DNA from: Acidobacteriota bacterium
GTDB lineage: Bacteria > Acidobacteriota > Terriglobia > Terriglobales > Acidobacteriaceae
Assembly: GCA_003223595.1 (NCBI GenBank)
Contig: QHVR01000004.1
Coordinates: 1-8,332, forward strand
Direction of reading: 5' to 3'
DNA length: 8,332 nt
The position numbers were made by a program, and so were the translations under genes. Position 1 is the first letter of the stretch; each line of letters begins with the position of its first letter. The notes beneath the pieces are model-generated. The model was not told the DNA's origin. It saw only the letters and a list, made by a program, of their open reading frames with translations, and made no database searches. This document shows, in pieces, positions 1-6,103 of this stretch.

Positions 1-1255
1 CCTGTTGCTGGAACAACACTGTACCGAGCAGGTGATGGGCAACGTCGGAGTCAGGATTCAGCGAAACCGCAATTTCCAGCTCGTGCAGCGCCTCCTCGGG
101 CTTGTTGTCGAGCATGAGGACCTGACCCAGAACTCTGTGCTCATTGGCTCCGCCGGGATTCTGATGCACCGCAATTTTGAGCTGCTCCACGGCGGCGTCG
201 TAATTATTTTTCGCCATGTAGGCGCTGGCCATGCAGGAGTGTCCCTGTTGCCACTCGGGATGCTCGCGATAAAGTTCTTTCAACTCCGCGATGGCAGCGT
301 CGAAGTTGCCCTCATCGCAGTAGGTATTTCCAAGATTGTTGCGGACGGATGCCTCGCCAGGAGCGAGCTTCTTTGCTGCCCGGTATTCCTCCACAGCGCG
401 AGCGAGGTCGCCTTGCTCATGGCGAATCAGGCCCAGATTGGAGTGCGCTTCCCAGAAGCCTGGCCGGATTTGAATGGCGCGCTGGTAAGCCGTAACCGCA
501 GCCGGAAGATTCCCCGCCGCGTGCAGCGCAATCCCCAAATCGTAGTACGTATCGGGGTTGTTCGGCTCGCGTTCCAGCGATTCCATATAAGCGTGGATGG
601 CGGCCAGATACTGCCCCAGCGAGTAGTGGCTCAACCCAAGGAATTGGTACGCTTCCGAATTCTTGGGATCGATGCTCAGCGCCGTACGAGCTTCGGCAAT
701 CGCATTGGGCCCGTCGTCCAGGCGATAGAAAAGATAGGAAAGCGCGCTATGGTTTTCAGCGAGATCGGGCATCAGCTTGAGAGCGGCGACGAGTTCATCG
801 TAGGCATCGTCGTATTGCTCCTGTTGGCGGAGCATGGTTCCCAAGGCAAAATGCAAGGCAGAGTTGTTTGGATTCGCGGCAACCACCGCGCGAAGTTCAG
901 TTTCAGCGTCATGGAATTTCTGGGCGCGCGCCGCAGCGTTGGCCCTCAGCAGCCCAGCCGGAATACCCGGCCCAATCTGCGCCGACTGAAGATTCCCGGA
1001 GCTCAGAACTCGCATCAGCTCCTTGCCGGCCCGCGCTGACTCGACTTGGCGAAGCTCGCGGTTGGTGGGCAGAGTCGCTAAGCCACGCTCTCCGACCATG
1101 CGGGCCAGACGCGTACCGGAAACCCCTGCGGTAAGCCAGGCAACCAGTTCAGTCGTGGTCAGCGGCTGAATTGGGGCGCCCTGGGAAAATGCAGGCCCCG
1201 CCAGAACCAAAACAGACAGAGATAAAGATGCTAAGAATGAAGCTTTGACTCTCAC
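1..1255 (-). CDS. Secreted TPR-repeat protein, 3' end outside window (partial)
   Basis: An open frame of 418 codons runs from a GTG at 1255 to the left edge with no stop; the protein continues outside. The GTG is chosen because it is followed at once by a good signal peptide (VRVKASFLASLSLSVLVLAG, then PAFSQ, cleavage about residue 24) and preceded by a GGGGA ribosome-site-like run; no in-frame ATG lies upstream. Residues about 35-87 form an N-terminal helical module (LVAWLTAGVSGTRLARMVGE) that I recognise from many acidobacterial secreted proteins, function unknown. From about residue 105 onward come consecutive 34-residue tetratricopeptide repeats, with clear units such as AYQFLGLSHYSLGQYLAAI and SNLGLIRHEQGDLARAVEEY. 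TPRs are protein-interaction scaffolds, so an extracytoplasmic adaptor role is inferred. The 344-residue frame on the opposite strand is an antisense shadow. Confidence 0.88.
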   Translation of the reverse strand, partial: MRVKASFLASLSLSVLVLAGPAFSQGAPIQPLTTTELVAWLTAGVSGTRLARMVGERGLATLPTNRELRQVESARAGKELMRVLSSGNLQSAQIGPGIPAGLLRANAAARAQKFHDAETELRAVVAANPNNSALHFALGTMLRQQEQYDDAYDELVAALKLMPDLAENHSALSYLFYRLDDGPNAIAEARTALSIDPKNSEAYQFLGLSHYSLGQYLAAIHAYMESLEREPNNPDTYYDLGIALHAAGNLPAAVTAYQRAIQIRPGFWEAHSNLGLIRHEQGDLARAVEEYRAAKKLAPGEASVRNNLGNTYCDEGNFDAAIAELKELYREHPEWQQGHSCMASAYMAKNNYDAAVEQLKIAVHQNPGGANEHRVLGQVLMLDNKPEEALHELEIAVSLNPDSDVAHHLLGTVLFQQQ

Positions 1256-1629
1256 CGGATTCCCCGATACGTGGAATGCCTTGCGAACCTGAGGTTTCCG
1301 AGGACAATGCCCGCGAAAAGCCCTGCAGAAACATAGCCCGGGAACGAACCCAGAGGTAAGGTCACGGAGGTAACCTGAGGCAAGCGCTGGACCGCCGCCG
1401 GGTTTGAGCACGACCTGGGCAGCTGAGGGGCTGTCCCTTACGTGGGCTTCTTTACATTAGCTGTGTGATTTCGATCACAGGTTGCCGTACCGGGGTTCAC
1501 CGCGCCCCTTCTGCGCCTCCGGTCAGGATGGAGAAGATAGTAGGGGTTCGCGATCTGGAGGGGGTGGTTCTTCCCCCGTTACCTTAGATAGCGTATGATC
1601 TAACTTGCTTATATCCCTCGGAGGCTCCG
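1256..1629. other. Divergent intergenic region between the TPR gene and tatA
   Basis: 374 bp without a convincing gene, lying between two divergent starts and therefore expected to hold both promoters. It contains the CRP/FNR-like palindrome at 1464-1479. A possible -10 box for tatA, TATGAT, lies at 1594-1599, but no good -35 box is seen at the right spacing. A TTTACA at 1451-1456 resembles a -35 box without a matching -10. The GAGGTAA heptamer occurs twice around 1350-1375. A 61-codon leftward frame (1149-1334) overlaps the TPR gene in another frame and is not believed. Confidence 0.6.
1464..1479. promoter_or_regulatory. CRP/FNR-family-like operator palindrome
   Basis: TGTGATTTCGATCACA is a perfect inverted repeat: TGTGAT and ATCACA arms around TTCG. 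It matches the classical TGTGA-N6-TCACA consensus of CRP-family regulators exactly. It sits 150 bp before the tatA start and 208 bp before the TPR gene start, in a divergent promoter region. The binding protein is inferred, since none is encoded in the window. If transcribed, the same bases could form a stem with a UUCG loop, but an operator is the simpler reading. Confidence 0.55.
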
Positions 1630-1827
1630 ATGTTTGAAGGTTTATTTCAACCGATGCACCTGCTGGTGATTTTCGCAGTCGCGCTGCTGGTGTTCGGTCC
1701 CAAAAAGCTACCTGAGCTCGGCAAAGGCCTGGGTGAGGGGATCCGCGCGCTGAAGGACGGAATGAAGGATAATCCGCCGGCGCAGGCTTCCACTGACCAG
1801 ACTAAGAAGACCGAGACCAAGAGCTAG
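1630..1827 (+). CDS. tatA: Sec-independent protein translocase subunit TatA/TatE
   Basis: 65 residues, the usual size for a short TatA. The protein forms the oligomeric pore-like component of the twin-arginine translocase, which moves folded proteins across the inner membrane. The order is diagnostic: a short N-terminus, one membrane helix at about residues 9-22 (LLVIFAVALLVF), the F22-G23-P24 hinge, then an amphipathic helix (KKLPELGKGLGEGIRALKDG, residues 25-44), and a polar Lys/Thr-rich cytoplasmic tail. GGAGG at 1620-1624, five bases before the ATG, fixes the start. No tatB or tatC is adjacent, so this looks like a stand-alone tatA. The short tail and the FGP hinge fit TatA/E better than TatB. 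A hairpin terminator follows the stop by 26 bp, and the upstream CRP-like site may regulate it. Confidence 0.95.
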   Translation: MFEGLFQPMHLLVIFAVALLVFGPKKLPELGKGLGEGIRALKDGMKDNPPAQASTDQTKKTETKS

Positions 1828-1853
1828 TTCACATCCTCGTTCAAGATTTTCCT

Positions 1854-1874
1854 GGGCGGCTCCTGCCGCCCTTT
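1854..1874 (+). terminator. Intrinsic terminator after tatA
   Basis: GGGCGGC (1854-1860), loop TCCT, GCCGCCC (1865-1871): a perfect 7-bp GC stem followed by TTT and then C. The stem is strong but the T run is short, so termination may be partial and some readthrough into the DUF481 gene is possible. Confidence 0.6.
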
Positions 1875-1949
1875 CGGCTCCATTTCTGCCTTCATAGCAA
1901 CTCTGGGCTCCAAAGTTGTTACTAACTTCTTCTGCAAGCGGAGGCCGTC

Positions 1950-3047
1950 GTGTTGCGCCACATTCAACTTATCCTCATTATTTCCCTCGTTGCGTTTTCT
2001 TCCTCTCTCTTTGCTGACCAGGTCACGTTGAAAAATGGCGATCGCCTCACCGGGACGGTCGTGAAATCCGATGGCAAGACGCTGGTGCTGCACACCGATG
2101 CTGCCGACGACGTCACTTTGAAGATGGACGCCGTCCAAGAGATCAAGAGCGACGCGGAACTGCACGTGACGCTGAAAGACGGCAAAACGGCCGTGGGCCC
2201 GGTCTCGACGACGGACGGCAAGATTGCCGTTGCCACCAAATCCCAAGGCACCGTCGAAGCTCCAACCACCGACGTCACCTTGATCCGGAACGATGCGGAG
2301 CAGGCGGCATACGACAAATCCCTGCACCCCGGCCTACTGCATGGCTGGCAGGGAGGCACGAACGTGGGCTTCTCGGTCGCTCGCGGCAACAGTCAGACGG
2401 AAAATCTGGCTCTGGCAATCAATGCCGTGCATCCCACCATCAATAGCAAAATTACTCTTTACGAGAGCTCCATCTATACCCGGAACGATCTCGCCAGCCC
2501 CGGTATTGTGGCGAATTTGACCACGGCCGGACTCCGTTACGACCACGACCTGAAGCCCAAACTGTTCGTCTTCGGCGCCGGAGACTTCATGAGCAACGCT
2601 CTGCAGTACCTTGACCTGCGCCAGGTATACACCGGTGGCTTCGGTTTTCACGCCATTAAGAATGACAATACGATCCTTGATTTCCTGGGAGGCGTGAACT
2701 ACACCCACGAAACCTACTCCAACGGCGCCCCCATTCCCGGGACCGGGGCGTTCGTCTCTTACGGATTGACCAATCGCTTCGTCGCGCTCACCCTGGGCGA
2801 AGAACTCAACAAGAAGCTGGGCAAGAGCACGGTGCTGGCGCAGAGTGTGGATTTCTATCCCGATATCCAGAACACGAGCGACTACCGTTTCACCTTCACC
2901 CTCGGCACCGTGACCAAGATCAGCAAGTGGTTCGGCTGGCAAAACCAGTTTGGCGATATCTACGTTTCCAATCCGCCGGTCGGGGCGAAGAAGAATGACA
3001 TGCTGCTGACCACGGGACTGAACATTTCATTCACGCCGCAACCGTGA
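1950..3047 (+). CDS. DUF481 family outer-membrane beta-barrel protein
   Basis: 365 residues from a GTG at 1950, with GGAGG at 1940-1944 five bases upstream. A signal peptide occupies about residues 1-22 (hydrophobic LILIISLVAFSSSLFA, cleavage before DQV). Residues 24-65 and 71-100 hold two short beta modules opening with VTLKNGDRLTGTV and VTLKDGKTAVGPV, which resemble the SH3-like strands often placed before DUF481. From about 133 (GWQGGTNVGFSVARGNSQTE) to the end, alternating amphipathic strands match the DUF481 barrel related to E. coli YdiY, annotated as a salt-induced outer-membrane protein. Function in the family is poorly known. The protein ends ISFTPQP rather than on an aromatic residue, a little unusual for an outer-membrane barrel. 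It follows tatA after a terminator and may have its own promoter. A weak imperfect hairpin (CAACT 1898-1902, AGTTG 1914-1918) lies in its leader. Confidence 0.85.
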   Translation: MLRHIQLILIISLVAFSSSLFADQVTLKNGDRLTGTVVKSDGKTLVLHTDAADDVTLKMDAVQEIKSDAELHVTLKDGKTAVGPVSTTDGKIAVATKSQGTVEAPTTDVTLIRNDAEQAAYDKSLHPGLLHGWQGGTNVGFSVARGNSQTENLALAINAVHPTINSKITLYESSIYTRNDLASPGIVANLTTAGLRYDHDLKPKLFVFGAGDFMSNALQYLDLRQVYTGGFGFHAIKNDNTILDFLGGVNYTHETYSNGAPIPGTGAFVSYGLTNRFVALTLGEELNKKLGKSTVLAQSVDFYPDIQNTSDYRFTFTLGTVTKISKWFGWQNQFGDIYVSNPPVGAKKNDMLLTTGLNISFTPQP

Positions 3048-3372
3048 GCGGAAAGAAGTTTCGAGTTTCCTCTTCCAGTTTCGGACTTTCGAGTTTCGAC
3101 TTTCGACTTTCCCCTCTGTTTGAATCAAGCTGTGCTGTTCTCTTGAAACTCGAAACCTGAAACTGTTCATCGTGGCTCCACCGATCCGTCATAGGCCCGC
3201 AACCGCTGGCGGGAAAGGGCGGCTAGCACGCGTAACACCCTCAAACCCTGAACTGCGGCCAGCTCCAGCATGGCCGTTGGAACAAGCCGCGCGGTGGCCT
3301 TCCGTGATGCCGCGCTGCGCCAGGAACTTCGTATCCTGTTGAGAACCTTTTCGCACGGCCGCAAGGAAACCT
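3048..3372. other. Intergenic region with TTTCGA repeats
   Basis: 325 bp without a gene I can support. The first 120 bp hold the TTTCGAG/TTTCGAC repeats annotated separately. The rest (about 3170-3372) is GC-rich with no recognisable tRNA, RNA motif or promoter. A 65-codon leftward frame (3167-3364) and a rightward frame starting at 3270 exist, but neither has a ribosome site or a recognisable product. Confidence 0.5.
3058..3156. repeat. TTTCGA(G/C) direct and inverted repeats
   Basis: TTTCGAGTTTC occurs at 3059-3069 and again at 3087-3097. The second copy opens a short tandem array of 7-mers (TTTCGAG, TTTCGAC, TTTCGAC at 3087-3107). The inverted copy GAAACTCGAAAC lies at 3145-3156 and can pair over 12 bp with 3058-3069, giving a long-loop hairpin just downstream of the DUF481 stop. 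It could act as a weak transcription end or mRNA 3' stabiliser, but there is no T run. Intergenic runs of this type occur in acidobacterial genomes as I recall them, so this may be a dispersed element. Confidence 0.6.
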
Positions 3373-4186
3373 ATGGAATGTCCCCACTGCTACCGGCAAA
3401 TCAAGGCGGAGGCGAAAAGTTGTCCCGCCTGCGGCGGATATATTCCCCCAGGACAGCATTTGCTGGACGCGGCCGGACTAAGCCAGGCCGAGACGCCGAA
3501 ACCCGAGGCTCCGGCTGCGAGTTCCCGAAGCGGCTGCTACGCTCCCCGGCTCGCAAAATTGGGCGATCGATTCAATGCGTTCCTACTGGACACGGTAGTC
3601 CTGTTTGGTCTCTTCGCGATGGCTGACGCCTGGATATTCATGCGCTGGAGTTCCTTCGAGAATGCCGAACTGAGTCTCACCGCGGCATCACTGCTCGCGG
3701 TGCTCGTGGCCAATGCAGCGATCTTCTTCATCTACACCTGCGTGTTGGAGGCGAGTTGTGGCGCAACGGTGGGAAAGAACCGGCCGTCGCGGTGCGTTGT
3801 CCGCGGCAGCAATTCGAAACCTGCTGCGCTTTGTGGATGCCGCCGGCTTATACGTGATTGGCGCAATTGTGGCCGGCTGTTCGCCATGGCGGCAGCGCCT
3901 CGGAGATCTCTCCGCCGGAACCATGGTTGTGGAGCAACAGTTCGGAATAGTTTCCAGAATCGTCGCCACCGCTTTGACCGTTGCGGTACTGTGCGGAGCC
4001 GGCCGGGCTGTGCCCAGAATCTGCTCGCAAGAGAGTGGCAATCAACACGCCCCGTATTTGAACCAGGTCCTAGTCCGCGTGGGAAGAACTGACAGGACTG
4101 CGTATTTCCGGGTAGCCCGGCTGCAGTTCGACGTCCAGTTCGATGCCCAGCATGACCCCAAGCCGGTCACGACGGCGGCCCGCTGA
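3373..4186 (+). pseudogene. Zinc-ribbon RDD-family membrane protein, frameshifted
   Basis: The start ATG at 3373 has AAGGA at 3363-3367. The first frame encodes a zinc ribbon (C3-x2-C6 and C17-x2-C20), a Pro/Ala linker, then the start of an RDD domain: LGDRFNAFLLD (R66, D73), membrane helices at about 70-88 and 103-123, and GATVGK at 130-135. After that the frame turns into Arg/Cys-rich nonsense, stopping at 4092. The true continuation is in the next frame from about 3791: ALSAAAIRNLLRFVDAAGLY, then RQRLGDLSAGTMVV, the conserved RDD C-terminal motif, and a hydrophobic helix, ending at 4186. Between GK and the RN of LRNLLR the protein is about ten residues shorter than usual, and the third frame reads AVAVR there (3783-3797), as expected of the missing strand. 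This suggests one or more deletions. RDD proteins are integral membrane proteins, mostly of unknown role. A real mutation or an assembly error are both possible. Confidence 0.75.
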
Positions 4187-4234
4187 TTTCATTCTGTGCT
4201 AATTTTGAAGCTCGAAAGGGAGCCCTTCCATCCC

Positions 4235-5140
4235 ATGTTCGTGCTTCGAATCAGAGCCGTCGCGCGCATAAGGCTGCTGATGTTTGTCGCTCTTGGGCTG
4301 TTGGGTTCGTGCGCACTCGCTGCTCAGGACGCCTCGGTCACCGAAATCACTCCCCACCTTCTGGTGTTTTCGACAAGCACTGGCAATGTGGTCTGTTCGG
4401 TCGGCGACGATGGAGCTCTCCTGATCGGCACGCCTTCCGCCGCAAGCACAGCAGCCATCGCCAAAATTCTCGCGGAACACAGCACTTCCCCGGTTCGCTA
4501 TGTGGTGATCGCTCCGGAGGACCTGGCTCACTCCCACGGAGATGCGGGATGGGGCAAGCGCGGCGCTTTTGTCGCCATGCAGGAAAACGCGCTGCACCGT
4601 CTCGGAGGGCACCTCATGGGCACGCCTCCTCCACTTGCTCCCCGTCTTGCGCAGCTCGGCGTGGACCGTCCCCGCGTCGCCTTCTCCGAGGTGCTGACCT
4701 TCGATCTGAACGGAGAGGCCATTCACGTAGTGCATCAAAAGCCTGGGTTCAGCGACGCAGACGCTCTCGCACATTTTCACACTGCCAAGCTGGTGTACAT
4801 GGGCGAAGTATTCCCCGGGGACGGTTACCCCATGATCGACCCTGCGCAAGGGGGCACGCTAGAAGGCCTGCTGAACACCATTCAACCCTGGACGAGCGAT
4901 GCCGACTTCAAAGTGCTTCCAGCGCGAGGCGCAGTCAGCAATGGCCAGGCCTTGAAAGAGTTTCACGACATGATCGTCGCCGTTCGCGACCGAGTGCAGA
5001 AGGCAATACAGGCTGGACGAACCGAAGACCAAGTCATTGCTGCGCATCCCTCCGCGGCATTCGACGCCAAGTGGGGAAATGGCCGCGTGAAGCCGGACGA
5101 TTTCGTCCGCGAAATCTACGCCGCCCTCAAAGCGCAGTGA
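4235..5140 (+). CDS. Exported metallo-beta-lactamase-fold protein with degenerate active site
   Basis: 301 residues from ATG 4235. The frame is open from a GTG at 4196, but the ATG begins a normal signal peptide (MFVLRIRAVARIRLLMFVAL, then GLLGSCALAAQ; cleavage about 30); AAAGGGAG at 4215-4222 is rather far, so ATG 4280 is an alternative. The fold follows the MBL pattern: strands with VTEITPHLLVFST, GALLIGTPSA, RYVVIAP, a helix, then LVYMGEVFPGDGYPMIDPAQ and FKVLPARGAV. The metal ligands are mostly gone. The usual HxHxDH is P94-x-D96-x-A98-H99, the middle His is F172 (KPGFSDAD), the GD aspartate is E191, and the PGHG histidine is R231 (PARG). A hydrolase role is therefore unlikely; binding or structural use is more plausible. 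It lies 48 bp after the broken RDD gene and may be co-transcribed with it. Confidence 0.78.
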   Translation: MFVLRIRAVARIRLLMFVALGLLGSCALAAQDASVTEITPHLLVFSTSTGNVVCSVGDDGALLIGTPSAASTAAIAKILAEHSTSPVRYVVIAPEDLAHSHGDAGWGKRGAFVAMQENALHRLGGHLMGTPPPLAPRLAQLGVDRPRVAFSEVLTFDLNGEAIHVVHQKPGFSDADALAHFHTAKLVYMGEVFPGDGYPMIDPAQGGTLEGLLNTIQPWTSDADFKVLPARGAVSNGQALKEFHDMIVAVRDRVQKAIQAGRTEDQVIAAHPSAAFDAKWGNGRVKPDDFVREIYAALKAQ

Positions 5141-5338
5141 ATCGGTACAACGCGGGGACCCAAGCCCGGGTGATTAGCAAACTGCGACAAACTCCAAAGG
5201 CTTAATTCCACTCAATTGCTTTTCGTTGGGACAGGAACCGGCGCGGACAGTCGTCCCATCGGCGGACGCTCCTAAACCTTTCGTAATCTCGGCCCGGCGG
5301 ACCTTCTGCGCTACGGTAAGACTCGCTCGCATTCACCT

Positions 5339-5689
5339 ATGTTCCCCAGACTTACTTCAAAGCAAGACCGCCGTCAGCGAAGACGCCAACTGCTGAACAC
5401 CTCTGTGCGTGTGATTACCAAGCTGGCCTCCATGGACGCACTCGGCATCAACATCAGCCAGGGAGGCATGGGCCTGTTTACCATCGCCAATCTGCCATTA
5501 GGCTCCAGCATCGAGGTCGAGTTTCGTACGCCCGAGGGCCCCGCATCCTTCACGCGAGTCGCCGCGACCGTTCGCCATCGCGCTCTCTACCTTTATGGAA
5601 TCGAGTTCAATCCGGAATCAGGCGCAACTCGCTTGGGCGCAGACGATAGCGCAGAGAGCGATAGCTCGAGTCCGGTGCTCCGCAGTTGA
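5339..5689 (+). CDS. PilZ domain protein, probable cyclic-di-GMP receptor
   Basis: 116 residues, a single small PilZ domain. The two nucleotide-binding motifs are visible: an N-terminal arginine cluster RRQRRRQLL (residues 11-19, giving RxxxR as R11/R15 or R12/R16) and N38-I-S40-Q-G-G43, matching (D/N)xSxxG. Beta strands follow (SSIEVEFRTPEG, TRVAATVRHRALYLYGIEF), ending with the usual GIEF. The tail (100-116) is acidic and Ser-rich and probably disordered. PilZ proteins bind cyclic di-GMP and tune motility, polysaccharide production or transcription; the partner here is unknown. No clear ribosome site precedes the ATG. The gene stands alone, 198 bp after the MBL-fold gene and convergent to the repeat-protein operon. 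Confidence 0.88.
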   Translation: MFPRLTSKQDRRQRRRQLLNTSVRVITKLASMDALGINISQGGMGLFTIANLPLGSSIEVEFRTPEGPASFTRVAATVRHRALYLYGIEFNPESGATRLGADDSAESDSSSPVLRS

Positions 5690-5819
5690 GCTTTATCTCC
5701 GAAGTTTCCACAAGCGCATCGTGACATCTGACCTTGACCCTAAAACCTGAAAAGCAGAAGATTGCCAAGGCGAAAGCGGCAGGTGCACGCCGCGCAACCG
5801 CAGCCGCAAGTACTTTGTT

Positions 5820-5861
5820 CTCAAGATTTTGACTCCTAAGTCTCTGCGGCTCAAGATTTTG
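5820..5861. repeat. Direct repeat CTCAAGATTTTG
   Basis: Two exact 12-base copies, 5820-5831 and 5850-5861, 30 bp apart start to start. The core TCAAGATTTT also occurs at 1841-1850, just before the tatA terminator stem. Three copies of one 10-mer, all outside genes, suggest remnants of a dispersed intergenic element. Confidence 0.45.
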
Positions 5862-5872
5862 CGGGCGGCTTT

Positions 5873-5903
5873 TGTGAAACCCGCGCCTGGCGCGCGGTTC
5901 ACA
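5873..5903. other. Bulged inverted repeat (stable hairpin)
   Basis: TGTGAA (5873-5878), bulge AC, CCGCGC (5881-5886), loop CTGGC, GCGCGG (5892-5897), TTCACA (5898-5903): twelve pairs with one 2-base bulge. Neither strand gives a T run after it, so it is not a typical intrinsic terminator. It could be an mRNA 3' structure of the PilZ transcript or a dispersed palindrome. Confidence 0.5.
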
Positions 5904-6036
5904 GACGGGAAGGGGAGGGGGGTACCCTCAAGCGACCCGGATTCCCGAAACGGAACCGACCCGAATTTCCCCTCGAATCCTTTTTTCTACGGTATTTTTT
6001 CGCCGGACACAGCCCTGAATTCAACGCCGCGAAACC

Positions 6037-6067
6037 AAAAAACGAAAGCCGCCCCTTCGAGCGGCTT
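6037..6067 (-). terminator. Intrinsic terminator of the repeat-protein operon
   Basis: Read on the minus strand: AAGCCGC (6067-6061), an 8-base loop, GCGGCTT (6052-6046), then T, CG and six T (6042-6037). A perfect 7-bp stem with a T-rich tail starts 36 bp after the stop of the repeat protein, which marks the end of the leftward operon. Confidence 0.85.
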
Positions 6068-6103
6068 CCGATCCAACACTTTCTTATCGCTCAATCCCCA
6101 ACG

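Larger units (their letters stand above)
5690..6103. other. Convergent intergenic region with hairpins and short repeats
   Basis: 414 bp between the PilZ stop and the stop of the leftward repeat protein. It contains the CTCAAGATTTTG direct repeat, a bulged hairpin (5873-5903), a G-rich run (5907-5922, GGG-AA-GGGG-A-GGGGGG), and a distant GGATTC/GAATCC inverted repeat (5939-5944 and 5975-5980) followed directly by six T. The last could end transcription from the PilZ side, but its 30-base loop makes that weak. The terminator of the leftward operon is at 6037-6067. Short open frames on both strands here look non-coding. Confidence 0.6.

Noticed and set aside
5..1039. 344-codon open frame on the plus strand
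   Set aside because: It is antisense to a clear signal-peptide plus TPR protein on the minus strand; its translation has no recognisable domain.
1824..2942. Long minus-strand frames opposite the DUF481 gene (167, 141 and 202 codons)
   Set aside because: The plus strand has a ribosome site, signal peptide and DUF481 pattern across the whole stretch; the opposite frames are shadows of codon bias.
3167..3364. 65-codon minus-strand frame in the gap before the RDD gene
   Set aside because: No ribosome site, no recognisable product, and Arg-rich composition typical of a chance frame in GC-rich DNA.
4309..5205. 298-codon plus-strand frame overlapping the MBL-fold gene
   Set aside because: Arg/Ser/His-rich translation typical of an out-of-frame shadow; the overlapping frame has a signal peptide and MBL-fold strands.
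5939..5986. GGATTC/GAATCC inverted repeat followed by six T as a terminator for the PilZ gene
   Set aside because: The stem is only 6 bp with a 30-base loop and lies 250 bp after the stop, so it is too weak to annotate as a terminator.
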